The notes under the pieces are model-generated. The model was given only the letters and a program-made list of their open reading frames with translations. It had not been told where the DNA came from and made no database searches. DNA of 64,000 nucleotides from Polyporus tsugae. Taxonomy: Eukaryota; Basidiomycota; Agaricomycetes; Polyporales; Polyporaceae. A program made the position numbers and the translations under genes. This document shows positions 1 through 15,415 of the stretch, piece after piece. Position 1 is the stretch's first letter; the number at the start of each line of letters is the position of its first letter. The DNA lies in assembly GCA_024305745.1 (NCBI GenBank), contig JAHRBS010000013.1, positions 1,302,001 through 1,366,000 on the forward strand, written 5' to 3'.

Positions 1-3000
1 ATCGGTCAACTCTGCCTGCAAGTCAGCTCGACCAGTATCCCCGCTTGTCGGCGCTGCTTCATCAATGAGCTCCTCCGTCGCTTGTCCCGTGCCGCACACA
101 ACCTGGGCCTCCAAGATATCGTCACGCTCAAAGCGAGCCCGACAAAGCCGAGTAAGGCTGGACAAACGGACGCTGAGACAGGTACGTCAATTTAGAGAAG
201 GGCATACTCACAACATCTTGTACATAGCGGTGATGATGATCAGAACGGCGGAGATTGCCACATTGACCGTCTTCTTGTTGACCACCATATATGCAAGGAA
301 GACAACTTGTGCAAGGATCAAACCTGAAAAATGGTTACTTAAGACAACTCTGCATCGATGGATCTTCTTTCGTACCATCCAACGAATACCGAACCATCCG
401 AATGAGCAGTTTCTGGCCGTTGCCTTCATAGTTCTTCGCGTAAACATGGAGCAACTAAGAAAGAACTAAGTCTCGACTCTCTATCCGTAATAATGGCCGT
501 TGAGTGTTGGTCGTACCTGGTTCTTCACGACAGCTGCAAGGCGAGTCAGTATACCACAACGATGACAGTAGCAACACTACTCACTCCTTTCCACAGCAAA
601 GTACACCAGGGCGAATGGGATGACAAGCGGGTTAAGTAAGGCGAACACGAGCAGGACATGCACCACCAGCATATGGTTGGGAAGCCAATCTGCGTGCCCA
701 CACTCAGGGTTTGCGTTCCAGTATCGGAGTTGCAGGACTCACAGTAATAGTTGAATGTTCGCGGACGAATGCCCATCGCGCGTTTGCGCGGAGTGACTTG
801 ACGACGTGTAGTGGGATATACCATCAGTGGGAGCTGGAAGCGGTTGAGAAACCAAGCCAAAACATCATATAATAGGACTCACGCCGACTAGAAGTTATGA
901 AAATGGCGTTAGTGAAGGCATCATCCATGGGGTACAGACTACTTACATAATGCAAGTTCAAGGCCACCATGCATAGCGGTCGTAAAGATGACTACCCAAG
1001 CGTAAGCAGGTGTCAAGTGTGCAGTAACCGAATACACTTACACCAGCCAACATAGAACGGAGCAGCAACTGGAAAACTCTGCGCGATGACGTTTAAAATC
1101 TTGCTGGAGGCGACAGACTTGAACGACAGCAGGAACGACTGGAGAGCCACAGTGCCCACGCAGAAGAAAACCAAGACATTAACAACCAAGAACTTGTAAT
1201 ATCGGGTCATGATACGATCGTGCAGAGCAGATAATGTGGCGATCGTATGTGCTCGTTTAGCAATGAGGACTACATCGAATCAGTCATCAGTAGCGTGCAA
1301 AGTGAGGACACAGTAGTATCCACTTACGAAGCAGGAGAGGGATCAAGAGTGATAACAATGCGACCAAAACTGTTGGGACGAACGATTGAAGGAGCTCCTC
1401 TTCCCATTGATGGGTCGAAAGGAAATCCAACTGGAGCACGAAATTCAGTGATGATAAGATACGGCACTGGATGACGAACGTACCAATCCGGGCCAAAGGG
1501 TACTCAAGTTCTGGATGTTCACTAGACCGACGAAAAACGACACGGGGAACACCCAAAAGATGGTAAAAGCCCTATGGAAGTCACCTTCAGAAATCGCTCA
1601 TCCGCGCGCAGCCGGTCGGAGAAACCCACGTACCAAACACCAAGTTCGACCACCCAGTCTTTGACGAACTGAACTTACAGTCAGCGAAAGCAATATTGAA
1701 GAAAGAACAGATACACGTACCTCCACCCTGAACGTCGGTTTCATCAACCGCGTCCAGTCCAAATCTTCGTACGAAGGCGCCATGGTCACTAAGCATTGCA
1801 GGGGATTTTCGGGGTGTACCGCAAGATACTTGCATGCCCGCCGCGCGCCCGCGGGGTCGACAAATGTAACGAACGCAGTCGACATGGGCTCAAAGTCCGA
1901 CAGCGGCATTGACCGCTTCTCCGTGATCATGTTCGTCACGATCTGAAGCTTCGCCGTGTAGTAGTCAATGGCGGGCACGGTCTTCCCACGGAAGATCGAC
2001 GAGAGGTGGATCAGTGGCTGGTAGGAATCGAGGGTACTCCGAGGGAGGCTGAGCAGTGCATCCCAAACAGTCTTCCCTCCCTCGGACGTCTCCGATGCTT
2101 TCTCCTGAGTCGCCGGTTGCGCCGCTTCGAGATCCGGATGTGTCTTGCTGAAGTGACTGCGCCAGCCGGAGAGACGGCCTTCCGACACTGGGTCGGAAGT
2201 TAGTGGAGGAAGGTATGGCTTGAGTGTGCGAATGAGAAGCTGCATCCGATCCTCTCCCTCCTCCGACCCGTCATCACCCTGATTGACAGCTTGCATGTCA
2301 AACGACGCAGCGATACTTGCTCGCTTGGCAGCGATGGACACACGCTGTACCGCAGTGCGGAGCCTTCCAGGGGAGGTGTGTCGACTCTGGAGAGCAGCTT
2401 GCACGCTAGTGAGAGCCTTGCGCGCTAGCTTGATGTGGGCGGTCTCCAATAGGCGAAGAATCTCCTCCCGTCGCTCCAACATCGCCGCTAGGTCGTTCAT
2501 CTTGCGAACGACCACGACACGATCGATTACTGGGGCATCGTACTCTTCCGGTCTCGCTTCCTGGGTGGGTGAGGAGCGTCTTGAACTATGCTCGCCAGAG
2601 GGCGAGTGCATGAGATGGACGTGAGCGGGTAGGCGGCGGGCACGATTGAAAAGGAATGCGAAGGTCTTGTTCAAGAGACCGGGTTGAGTGGACGAGGTGA
2701 TGCCAATAGCCGGTCGCGCAACCCTGCGCGACAAGTAATACTCAAAGTACTCCTTGAGCTCCTTTTCCAACCTGAGTGAATGTGGGACATTCGTAACCAT
2801 AACAGTTCGCAAACGAAGACCCCGGTTAGAATGGTCATCGTCTAGGGGGGGTAAAGCATGAAATGGGTACTGAGGATGGGGGTGTGGATCGTATTGTGCT
2901 CGTCGCTCAGCTTGAACCACAGAAGCAGCACGGTTGACGGCAGCGAGAATATTCTGGGCGCGATAGTGGAAGGCGCCTCTGCATATCCAGTAGAGCGTTC

Positions 3001-3716
3001 CGAACCAGGAGAGAGTGATCCAGATGAGGAGGACGATATGAACCCACAGTAAAGAAAGACCCTTGGCGTTTGTGACAAGAGAGGATATGGAGGCGCGGGT
3101 CATGGACTTGGAAGAGACGGTGCCGTCGGAGAAAGTGACATGGATGGGGAAGAGGATGACGAGGGTTGAGAGGCATTGAAGGACGGTGAACCAGAAGCAT
3201 CCGCGGAGCCAACGTATATAGAGAGTAGCGTCGACGCCTCGGAGCTCGTTGAAGCGGTCTTCAGGGAATTTGAGGACCTGCTTGACCCATCCCAACGGCC
3301 ACTTTCGCGGTAGTGGCGGAGACGGTCGTCTGAAACCGGGTAAGGATGAGAACGAGACGCAGGAAATGATGTTGACTCACTTGGCCCAGGACCTGCCTTG
3401 GTATAGGCTGGAGGCGGAAGTATGAGGTCAAAGCTCATGCGCGGACGTCGACTCGGACAAGGAGGGACTCACTATCCAAATTCCCAAGACTCAACGCTGC
3501 CCAAACCTTGGCCATGGGGCCCTTTCCCGCGACGCCTTCTTCGCATGCACTCATGGGCAGTTATAGTGACGAAGAAGATGCCGCCAGCGACAACGGACTG
3601 GTTAATGAGGCCACTGGAGGAGTTGCCATTAGCGGGAAGGAGGGAAACGAGGCGTTATACCGGAAATGGACATACCTGTAGTCCTTGGAGAACGGTCTGT
3701 TCTGGATAGTGGCCAT
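1..3716 (-). CDS. CSC1/TMEM63-type osmosensitive cation channel (3' end outside window)
   Basis: The product is a multi-pass membrane protein of the CSC1/TMEM63 (RSN1/PHM7, DUF221) family, which form hyperosmolality- or stretch-gated cation channels. Read exons are 3676-3716, 3473-3613, 3381-3407, 1721-3329 and 1634-1668, followed by several short exons running off the window start. The first exons give TM0 and the motif ESWEFGYLYQGRSWAK. The large exon carries two more membrane segments and the cytosolic PHM7 domain, ending in an AFVTF strand and a P-DLDW-like block. Downstream exons encode hydrophobic segments such as FWVFPVSFFVGL and LLVALLSLLIPLLL-like stretches. The ATG at 3716 is chosen because it joins in frame to the conserved TM0 exon and has a purine at -3; an in-frame upstream extension to 3812 exists. 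The C-terminal cytosolic tail is acidic where the window cuts it. Family is certain; the channel activity is known of the family, not shown here. Confidence 0.9.
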
Positions 3717-3977
3717 AACCGCAGCACAAGTAGCATCGACGACCGCTCGCGGACAAGAGACCCGCTGGGGGAGGAAGGGAGAGGAGTCCGTTGAGACTGT
3801 CCGGCAGACCACCTTCGATTCCCTCCCTCATGCCTCCCTCGGCTGCTCCGGCGCCACTCCATGAAGTCTGGGCTGACCGCTTCTAACCGGCGAAACGCTC
3901 CCCGGATCGAACCGGTTCAGCTCTCCCGTCCTCACTCTCCCGCTGCCAGTGCAGCCTTCAGCTCACCAACGCTCACC

Positions 3978-4741
3978 ATGTCTCTCCTCCGGGCCTGCCA
4001 GCAAGCCGTCTCCAAACAAGCCATTGGAAGGTCCACCCTCGTCGCCGCCCGCCCATACAGCACGCCATCCGCCGAGCCCACCATCCCCCAAACCGCGCCC
4101 AAGGACACCGAGATTGCTGAGGCACCTGCACGAGATGTCATCACGGCGGACGTAGTCAGCGGCGCACCTAGTGAGTAAACACCATTCCATCTTGCATGCA
4201 GTCGTGTTGAGCCCGGACCAACTCCCGCCACAGAGGAACTCCGTCACCGCGCAGTCAGGATCTTCCAGCCCACTCGCAGTACCACCCAGAGTGGGTCCGG
4301 CAAGTCCAACCAGTGGAGGATCGACTGGGACATTCTCACCGGTGGAGGTCGTTGGGAGAACCCCTTGATGGGATGGGCAAGTTCGTGAGTAACATGCCAG
4401 GTTGCGCCCATGCTCCATTTTATTGACGGGTACGGGCAGTGCGGATTACATGCAGGGCACGCGCCTCTCCTTCCGCACTAAGGAGGATGCTGTCCACTTC
4501 GCCGAGAAGCAAGGTGCGTATCCCTCCCAGCGTGATTATCCCGACACTGACCGACTTCGTTGAAATCCATTCCAGGTTGGGATTACTATGTGTATGTCCT
4601 CTCCTTGCAGCCTCCTCTTCAATACGCTTACGAGCCATTCACCACAGGGCGCCCACTGAGACCACTCGCATCCCACCCAAGAACTACTCCGAGAACTTTG
4701 TTTACAAGCCTAACAAGCTTCGCATTTGTCGCACGAAATAG
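3978..4741 (+). CDS. NDUFS4: Complex I 18-21 kDa accessory subunit NDUFS4
   Basis: This is an accessory subunit of mitochondrial NADH:ubiquinone oxidoreductase, placed by family knowledge near the N module of the matrix arm. Exons are 3978-4170, 4234-4384, 4440-4513, 4576-4591 and 4648-4741, all with GT-AG borders. The N-terminus (MSLLRACQQAVSKQ, then ARPYST) is a basic, acid-free presequence. The body has the family signatures VRIFQPTR, WRIDWDILTGGGRWENPLMG, LSFRTKEDAVHFAEKQGW and the ending PPKNYSENFVYKPNKLRICR. A 16-base exon encodes only the WDYYV turn. Length of about 175 residues fits the family. It is divergent from the channel gene: starts lie about 260 bases apart, so the two probably share a promoter region. 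Confidence 0.93.
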
Positions 4742-5009
4742 AGTCAATGCACACTCATCGGATCTTTCTGCCACTTTCTCGCAATACCTTCCATAGTGCG
4801 CAACCCTCGCTCTGTGCACCATGCATTTCCGCACAGCTGCTATGGCAAGAAGTACCGTGTAATCCAAGCATGAAAGATCCATATATCCAGTGCAGCATTC
4901 ACATAGCAATACACAACGATACATAGCACGAAGCAACATTCAAACAAGTGAATACGTCCAAGCCCCACCAAGTCAGTCCAACACCCGTCCCATACCCACT
5001 CTCGTCCCA

Positions 5010-8000
5010 TCAGTTGAAACCAATGACCCTGCTCTTCGGCCGCAGACTCATCACCGGCGCCCTCGGTTTCTTCGCAGTGACCTCCTTCTCCTCGACGTCA
5101 GACTCCTCGTCCTCGCTCTCCGACACATGGTGTCGCGTCGGCCGCTGCCGGAACGTCTGGCGCGGCTTCTCCTGTACAGGCGAGGTGTCGACGGCTTCCT
5201 GAACCCGAGCGGCGAGAGGTACCCGCAGGGAGATAGCGCAGTCCGAAAGATGCCGCACCACGTCGGCGTCGAGATCGATGTTGAAGAGGTCGAAGATGTA
5301 CCGCCGGACGGGCATCCGGTACTTCTGTGAGGAAATTGTGTGCAGAGCACGGTAGAACATGCTGGGAGAGGTGAAGATGTGCCGGTATTCCGGCTTGCTC
5401 TTCATCCTGCACGCCCAATTAACCCATTGCACTGCTATGAGAAGTAAGGTTCGACGTACTTTGTCAGTGTCCTAGACGCGGCGTTGGCAATGACCGTGTT
5501 GGCGAGGTTGTAGATCGCCGTCATGACCTCCATCTCCTCCGGGCTCTCCGGAGGGGCGAGCTTGCTGTCGTCGATAGCCTCGATTGCAATGCATTCCCAG
5601 TCCGGCACCGAGACAAATTTGTCCACGTCGACCGGAACACAGAGGCCGGTCGGCAGACCCAGAGGTGAGAGTGTCGCTTCCCAGTGATAGTCGTCCAAAA
5701 TCTCCGCGCCTTGAGGGGTGGACGAGATGAGGCCCAGCACGAAAAAGCACGTTCTATATCGACGATCAGATACATACCGAGATTGGAGAGATAGGAAGTT
5801 GCGCACCCTCGCACAGACAACACCAGCGACTGTTCTGCTATCTCCAAGATAGCCGGAATAATCTCTTCGTCCTCCAAGAATGGCAGTCCGCGATCCGTGG
5901 CACCGATGTTGCCCTGTGGTATCTCAGACACTGGGAATTTGAGAAGATACATGTAGCTTACCACTGCCCATAGGATGCTCTTCAGCTTAAGGATGAGGTC
6001 TTGATCCTCGCTCTCCAAACCATGTTGTCGGATGAAATGGGCGAACTCTACGAAATGACCCTTCTCCTGCAATACCTCACAGCCCAGGTCGGTCTTCGCC
6101 ATCACACCGTAGAAGTGAGGCGGGACAATCCCATCGAACGCTCTGTGGAAGGCGAACTCAACGCATACTCAAGCAAAGGCGAAAAGGTCCTCACAGTATA
6201 TCGTCCTCGTCCTCCATGGCGTTCTGGCTAAACGCCTTTGCAAGGAAGACCTCGATATGCACCACATAATGAAGGTTGCGTTCCTACTTTGCCGTCAGAG
6301 CGGCACGAGAGGATTCCGAATATAAACTCACATGAAACCACAGCTCCATCTCTCGCTCGATGTATTCTGCGGCATACAGGTACCGGAAGCCAGTTGGGGT
6401 GGACATGAACCTATATAATAGTCAGTCTCGTAGCAACCCAGGCATTGCAGGCACATACTTGAGCACCAGTGGATGCCCGACTTCTCCCAGATGGTCGAGC
6501 GTAGGCTGCATCTCGACCACCATCTGCAGAACATCTTGGGACTCGCAAGCTCCTTCCAGGAATTGCACCGCCATCTCGCGCACTTCCATCGCGGGGTCAT
6601 ACAGCTGTGTTAGGAGCAGACGGAGCGTCCATGCGTTGGCTGTTGTGGTGCCACGGATGAGGGCACCTAAGCGTTCGGTCGCATAGCGGCGAATGTGCTA
6701 CAGAACGGCAATCAGTCGCCTTATGACACGTACGATGATGCATCTAGCTACCGGGTGATTTGAGGTTAATGCCTTTGACAAGACGATTCGCGAATGACCA
6801 TCACTAGAGGGAGAACGCAATCAATATCCGCCAACTCCATCAGGAAGGCAGCAATACGTACATGCTAAAGTCGAGGTTCTCGATTATACCTATAACCAGG
6901 TCCTCTCTACCCCGGAGCTCGGTGAGAACATAGAAGGCACTGAACAACTTGAACTTCTCCAAGAGCCTGTGAAGCGGTATGAGCCGTTTGCATCCAATGA
7001 GCACTTAAATCGTGACGGACTCTATTCCTTCTTTCCGTCTGCTCAGCGTCCCAAGCATCTCGAAATAGCCGTATGTGAGGGTGTCCTGCATCCGCTTCTT
7101 TGAAAAGACCGGGTCAGACGTAGGCGTCGGTGTTTGCTGTAGGACACGTTAGAACCATCACAGACCAAACTATAAGGCCGGTGCCTCACTGGATCCAGCT
7201 GGTCGAAACTCTTGTACAACTGTGACAAGAATTCGTCTTCGGCGAGAAACTTGACTCCGTCCTGACTCGCCAGGAGGGCGTTGAGCAAAGAACACCCCAG
7301 CCTCACCCATCGTACGTTCTGCTAGATGGGAAATTACAACATAAGTTGTCTATTGTCGAGGTGAAACAAAACATAAGGTCTACCTTCGTTTTCGGCAGGC
7401 CACTGAACCGATGGGCCATTGGGTGAAAGAATGACATCAGCTTCCGGATATATCTTGACACCTTGATTGCCTCCTCCATCCGCTTCGGGTTATGCAGTGG
7501 GCCCTCGACGAGTTCCTGGAGGGTATCGAAGTTCCATTTTCCATGGTCCTTCGTCAGCATGACTTGTGTGTCAAGCAAGAACGCCTGGAAGGTTTTGTCG
7601 TCCATCTGCATCCTCATCTTCAACTTCTCCTGCTCGACGGCTCGTTGACCACGGCGTACGGCGTCTTCGACAGAGTTAGCCCTGAGCCGTTGTTAATAAG
7701 CTATATTCGTCACAAAAGGAACTTGTGGACATACCGTGGACGCCCGGAGTCTCCTTTGACGGCAGGCTCTAACCGCGCTCGGTGACGGTTGAAACTGTCA
7801 AGAGCGGACAAGGCCGACGAGCCTACGATTCTGTGCTCATTTTCGTTGTAATCCGACGCCAACTTGAAGACACGGGGCAGAGCCTAGGATACGCATTCCA
7901 TAAGAACGCTGATAAGGGAGGAAAAGGCGAGCCATTCTACCTGGATCTTCGCCGCTATTGAGAGGGGCAAAACGCGATTCGCTTTTTGCAGCATCTCTGC

Positions 8001-10560
8001 CATGAGCAGTGTGGCCTTTCGTGAAAGGGCAGAACCAACGCTGGACTCTTCGAACATGGATGTCAAAGCCTGTATTTGCATGCGTGAGAGACCACGAACA
8101 TGAATGATTGGAAAACAGCTCACGTCGATCAGCCCTGCTTTGGTGAAAATCAGGATGAGTAATGCGATGTATTGGTCGGTTAGCTTGAGGGTATCTTGCG
8201 GTCGTAAGGGTATCTCATTGGAAGATTGTATGTCAATGCTTTGTCTTGATCTACGATAGACTGAAGGCATCCTCGTAAACAATCCGTATGAATGTAAGGA
8301 TGGACGTGACGTGATTTACTCGTCAATCGGCGACCATCAATAAAGGCTCTGTGCCATTCTGGAGGTTTGATATTCAAGAGTTCGAAGAACATGTCGAGTA
8401 TGACTTCCTGCACGGCCATTTGTCAATAGTCAGTGTCCCAGTGTCTGAGAACGATGGCACGCACCCGTGTCTCTAGCGAAGGTATTCGTAAGCAGTCGAT
8501 GACGGTTCTGATCGCCATCTTGTCGCTGATGCAGCAGTACATCAACCCTGCAAAAAGGTTAGACCTCTACACGCCGCAAGGGGAATAGGGGTGTACATAC
8601 CACTCCATGTTCGAAGCATAGACGAAACTATGCGAGCACATCCCTTTATTCGCTCAGTATGCTCGACACCCTTGCCATAAGCATCGGTAATGCCGGAGAG
8701 TGCGATCTGCTCCACACTCAGGATCGTCAGGCCAGCCGCGGGAGACTAAACAGCTCACCTCGAGGTCAGTGCCGGGGCGAAGGTATGCTCTCGTCCTCGG
8801 CGAGTCAATGATGTGCAAAAACGCAGCCGAGAGCAAAGGTCCCATCTCAATAGGACCTTCCGCGAGTGCGTGCAGCAACAACCTAATGCCCCCCGTCCGT
8901 GCCATGAGATCGATGTCAATAAGCACTGTCCCCTTTCTATGTCAGAATAGTCCCTCTGTGCAGAAATGAACGAACTAACATATTTCTGTGAGTGTCTGGA
9001 GACAGATTGGCTTGAACGGGTCTTCCGGATACTCAGCTACCGCAATCAGCGCCCTCATGACGGCATCCGAGAGGGGGACTGTGCCAGTGCCAACAGCCGA
9101 GTGAGGGGAATGTCGCTCCGAACCTATTTCGACTATCGCACGAATGAGCTTGACGACCTGCTCCTTTTCCACCGCATGCTTGTTGTCGCGAGAAAGAGAT
9201 CTAAAAGCGGCGTTGTCACAAACCCCGAATTCTATGGGTCCTAAATCACAAGACGTGAGACCTACTTGACGATGAACCAATCCAAATTCTGTTCGCCGAG
9301 CCGTCTTACTGAATGGGCATCAACAAGGGAATGTCGCAGAAGCCTATAGGCTGTGGCCCGAGACTGCTTCGTTGCTTTGTCCGCAAGCGATGGGAGCACA
9401 CTGAGGTTCATTCAGAATGCGGCCGGAACAAAGACAAGAACAATGCTACTCACGCTCGAACAACCTCTCCGACTTCAAGCTCGTACCTCACGCGTAGGTT
9501 CCGCTGGAGTATCCCGATAAGCTTGTTCATTGCCTCGACGCGCGCACGGTTGAGCTCCGCATCCGTAGCGGTAGCGAGATTCGGTAGAGTGGATGTAGAG
9601 GGGGAGGTGGATGGTGAAGGGATGGAGGAGCTATGTTCGTGCTGTCTTGCTAGGTGAAGCAAGATTCTTATGGCACCGTTCGCCTGGTGCATCGCGGAAG
9701 GGAAGTCGTCTGGTGACCTTTTCTGAGCGGTAGGGGGAGCAGAACTAATGCTTGGACATACCCTTCTCCGTACCTTCTCTCTTCCAAGTGGCATTGGGTA
9801 TCAAAGGCTGACCGGTAAACTTGCGCTTAGACCCGCTCGCAGTCTCATTGCTCCTCCCCCGCGGACGGCCACGACCTGCCACTGGAAGCCGAGTGGATAC
9901 ATATGGGTGAGTGCTCATGGATCAGAAGAACAACACGCTCACAGGTGTCTATGTTCCGCTGGATGGACAATATCTTCTGCCTGGCGGTCGCGAGTTCGAG
10001 TTCGACTTCACTCCTCAATGCATCCTTGAACATTCGCAATGAGCTCGCACGACAAGGAACACGTACGCGGATCTCTGTGACCATGATCGCGTAGAAAACG
10101 GTATGCAGTATTATCACATTGTGGACAACATTGATAGGTAGTACAAACGTCGGAAGCGTCCGCGGAGGCAAATGAGCTCCAGAGCAGTAGCATATAATCG
10201 TCGTATGATCACAGAGATCCTAACCACGAGCACTCACAGTCAACGGCATTTGGAGTAGATTCTCTGCTCCCTCCTTAATCCGGTTCTCGACCTTGAGCTG
10301 ATCGGAGAGGTACAACAACTGAAAGGGGAAACGTCCTGGTTAGTGTACTGAGCAAAGGATGCAAACCTGTAGGGTACTACGCTCACCTGTGCCTCCCTAT
10401 CCCCCTCGCCAACTATGGTGCTATCCGCTGTCGCCCATGACTGCGGAGAAGTACTTTGAACGGTCGATGGTGAGACGGTGAGTGATGAGCCACCATCAGT
10501 GGAAGCCCTCGGGATAGGGAGAGTTCCATTGCCGTGGGGGTCTCCGACAGTCGCCGGCAT
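5010..10560 (-). CDS. RICTOR: TORC2 subunit Rictor / Ste16 (Avo3 homologue)
   Basis: The gene encodes the large armadillo-like scaffold of target-of-rapamycin complex 2, which recruits and positions AGC-kinase substrates. It starts at the ATG at 10560 (MPATVGDPHGNG) after a Ser/Thr-rich leader. An HR1/REM-like coiled coil (LELATARQKILSIQRNI) lies near 10.0 kb, as in fungal homologues. The long middle consists of many short helical exons. The C-terminal third carries the most conserved Rictor blocks: DLGCEVLQEKGHF near 6.1 kb, LISSTPQGAEILDDYHWEAT and LSPLGLPTGLCVPVD at 5.6-5.8 kb, then a basic, acidic-serine tail ending at the TGA at 5010. I count at least 15 exons but did not fix every border. 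It ends tail to tail with NDUFS4, 268 bases away, and is divergent from ISY1 (274 bases between starts). The Ypk-type kinase at 20.6-22.7 kb is its expected pathway partner. Confidence 0.9.
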
Positions 10561-10833
10561 GCTCTGAGAGGATTCGAGTTGCTGGCGGGGCAACAGAAAG
10601 ACGACGCAAGCTGCAGGCGACTGGCAGTTCCGGAACGGGAGATGAGATGAAGCACAAGGTTAACTTGCAGCAACTGGGCGCCTCTGCCAGTGCCAGTCCC
10701 GCGGCGTCTAAATAATGGCGCCCATCCCACGTCTGAATGATACCTGGCGCCTACATACATCTCATCCGCGGAAGTCAGTCACCACTCGTTCATTGTCGAC
10801 GTTCAACTTCGTCCAACCGTCGTCCTCGTCACA

Positions 10834-12086
10834 ATGGTATGCAACTTCTTGCACCGCTCTCTGGTACACTCGCTTATATGGTGTTTGCAACAGGCTCGTA
10901 ATGAGGAGAAGGCTCAGTCAATGCTTTACCGGTTCCGCGAGGCCCAAGCCGCCGAGCTCGGGCTGGGGACCCGCAGTGACAGGAGACCGCGTATGGCGAG
11001 CGCGTGCAAGAGCCTGCGGGAGTGTGAGCGGTGGAGAGGAGAGATCCTGCGCGAAATTAGTCGGAAGGTGTCGAAAATCCAAGATTGTGCGTCAGTCAGA
11101 CCCTCCCTTGCGAATTCCTCCTCATTCGTCTCTCCTGCATGCGTCATACAGCTGGGTTGACCGACTACGAGGTTCGAGACCTCAACGACGAGATCAACAG
11201 GCTTCTGCGCGAGAAGCGCCATTGGGAGAACCAGATTGTCACCCTTGGTGGTGCGAATTATCGACGGAATGTGGCCATGTTGGACGACGACGGGAAGGAG
11301 GTGCCGGGGACGAAGGGATACAAGTACTTCGGGCGCGCGAAGGAACTTCCCGGAGTGAAAGAGCTCTTCATGAGCAAAAAGACGGAGGAGGATGAGGAGA
11401 ACAAAGTTCAAAACTACTACAAGAAGTTCACAAACCAAGGCCCGGCATACTTTGGCGACTTGGACGAAACGGATGGGAAGCTGCTGGAGTTTGAGATGCA
11501 CGCAGAGGAGGAAGGTACGTGTCTACTTCTACTGTTGGACATTCCATCGACAATTCTATCTACATTCCTTTCTCCTCATATCCCTTGCGTGCCTCTCTTT
11601 AAACGGAGTCCTCTCACCTGCTGCACCATCCTAACGTTTTAATTCCATACAGAGTGGAAAGACGCATATAACCACCTCCACACGGCCCTTGGTCTCGCAG
11701 AAGACGAACCTATTCCTCCAATACCTCGTCTAGCGAAGCAGCGTGCGAACGTATCCATCGCAGACGCCGGCACAGGACCGCCAGAACCCAAGCGCAAAGC
11801 ACGAGATGAGGATGGCGATGTCGAAATGCCTGACACCACTTCCTCGGAAGTCTCAAAGCGCGCGAAGACAGACGGCGTGCCACCACCAGCGGACGTGTCG
11901 AACTTGGCATCGGACGAAGACATGCTCACACACGCAAAGCGGACGGCTGCATACATCCCAATTCTGTCGACGGAGGTTCTGTTGCCACCAAAATTGCCCA
12001 CACGCGAGGAGATGGAAGCGTATCTGCTAGAGCTAAGGAAGAAGGCCCTAGTGGAGGAATACTTTGGGAACGAATCGGAGAAGTGA
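10834..12086 (+). CDS. ISY1: Pre-mRNA splicing factor Isy1
   Basis: Isy1 is a Prp19/NTC-associated spliceosome protein acting around the first catalytic step. Exons are 10834-10836, 10894-11086, 11152-11514 and 11653-12086. The first coding exon is only the ATG, followed directly by GTATGC; joining to 10894 gives MARNEEKAQSMLYRFREAQA, the diagnostic family start. Conserved blocks follow: CERWRGEILREISRKVSKIQD, LTDYEVRDLNDEINRLLREK and HWENQIVTLGG. The second half is a family-typical Lys/Glu-rich region with YKYFGRAKELPGVKELF, then a low-complexity linker and a charged C-terminal helix. The length of about 330 residues is normal for fungal Isy1 with an extended tail. The head-to-head layout with the Rictor gene suggests a shared promoter. 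Confidence 0.95.
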
Positions 12087-12331
12087 GCACGATTGCGTCT
12101 GCGTCTCTGTTCCCTTGTGCTGTGTGTATTTGTATCATATGCGTCTTTGCGTAATGATTTGGATTTCAGCGGCACTCGCCTTACCGCAGCCTACTTCGTG
12201 CACCATGGCCAGCGAAAGATAAAACGCGCAACCATCAACCTCCATGAACAACCGAAACTCGCTCCAGTGACTCAATCTAACCTACGTTTCCCGGTACTTC
12301 TAACCCTCGCTCTATCGTACACCACCTGAAC

Positions 12332-14471
<2,140 letters not shown>

Positions 14472-15415
14472 TCAAGGTGATAACCCTGGGGAAAGTCGCG
14501 TGAGGCATGTAGGATCGGTGGGTCGCCAACGGGTTACTCACCGATGACGGCGCATGCAGCGCGTGCACCCGCATTACCAGTCTTTGTGGATTCCTCGTCG
14601 CCACCGCGTCCAAGATCATCGGTACCCTGGTTATGAGCATGAGCAATTAGCCTCAAGTGGATGTGGAGGATGTGACAAGACACGTACTGCATGAACGACC
14701 AGTGCACGGCTTGCAACACAAGCCATCCGTCAATGCAACGCATACAAGAACTGAATGCGGCGGACGTACCCCACAATGCTCAAAGGGCCGTTGAGGGAAA
14801 TCAAGTGGTCCTCGAATGAGAAAGAGGCCACACCCTGCGAGTCCGCCTCAATGTTGCCCAGGTCCCCCACATGCCTGTTCAAATCTGTGGGAGCGCCATG
14901 TATCCTCTCGAAGGGATTGAAGTGCGGTCCGGCGGATGTGCAGCCATTGCTCAAGTCACCAGAAGCACTAGGCAAGGAGCGTAAGGAAGCCCGTATGTAC
15001 AAGGTAGCGGCAGATGGATGCATGCGTACTGGATATGGAAACCATGCTTGGCCGAGGACTTGAGGTTCTTGACCTCACCGGAGACTGTGACTGGTGCGGT
15101 AGGGAACGGTTGGGAGAACGTGACCGTTCCGGTGACGGTCTCGCCGTTCAGAACGGCGACAGCCTGTGAGATGCGGTGTTAATCCGTTAGGGCCATTAGA
15201 TGTGATAGAATAGGATAGGAAATGTGGACCTTGGAGGCGACAGGAATGGGGAGGACTTCGTCTTGAGGAATGGTGCTTCGGGGAAGGATGAGCCAAATGA
15301 TGAAGACGGCAATGAGGGTGAAGGAGGCGGTGATTGCGAGGCGAGGCTGCCTGGAGGACGGACGGATGGTAGCAAAGTCCATGGGTTGAGCCTTTTCAGC
15401 AGGGTAGCCCAGCAT
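14472..15415 (-). CDS. Cu/Zn superoxide dismutase with N-terminal membrane anchor
   Basis: The enzyme dismutates superoxide to oxygen and hydrogen peroxide. Exon 1 (15230-15415) encodes a 62-residue leader ending in one strong transmembrane segment ([19 protein letters not shown], about residues 27-45) preceded by basic residues, which predicts N-in topology with the enzyme on the lumenal or outer side. Exon 2 (15030-15163) and later exons, ending at 14472-14485, encode a normal SOD domain. Copper and zinc ligands can be read: HGFH then H of the next exon, the GPHFNPF and ERIHGAP histidines, HVGDLGN with His and Asp, and VVHA. The bridging Cys pair (NGCTSAG and AACAVIG) and the electrostatic-guidance Arg before it are present. 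The last exon (LSP then stop) is inferred; reading through the donor instead would stop three codons earlier. Ordinary cytosolic SOD1 lacks this anchor. Confidence 0.85.
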
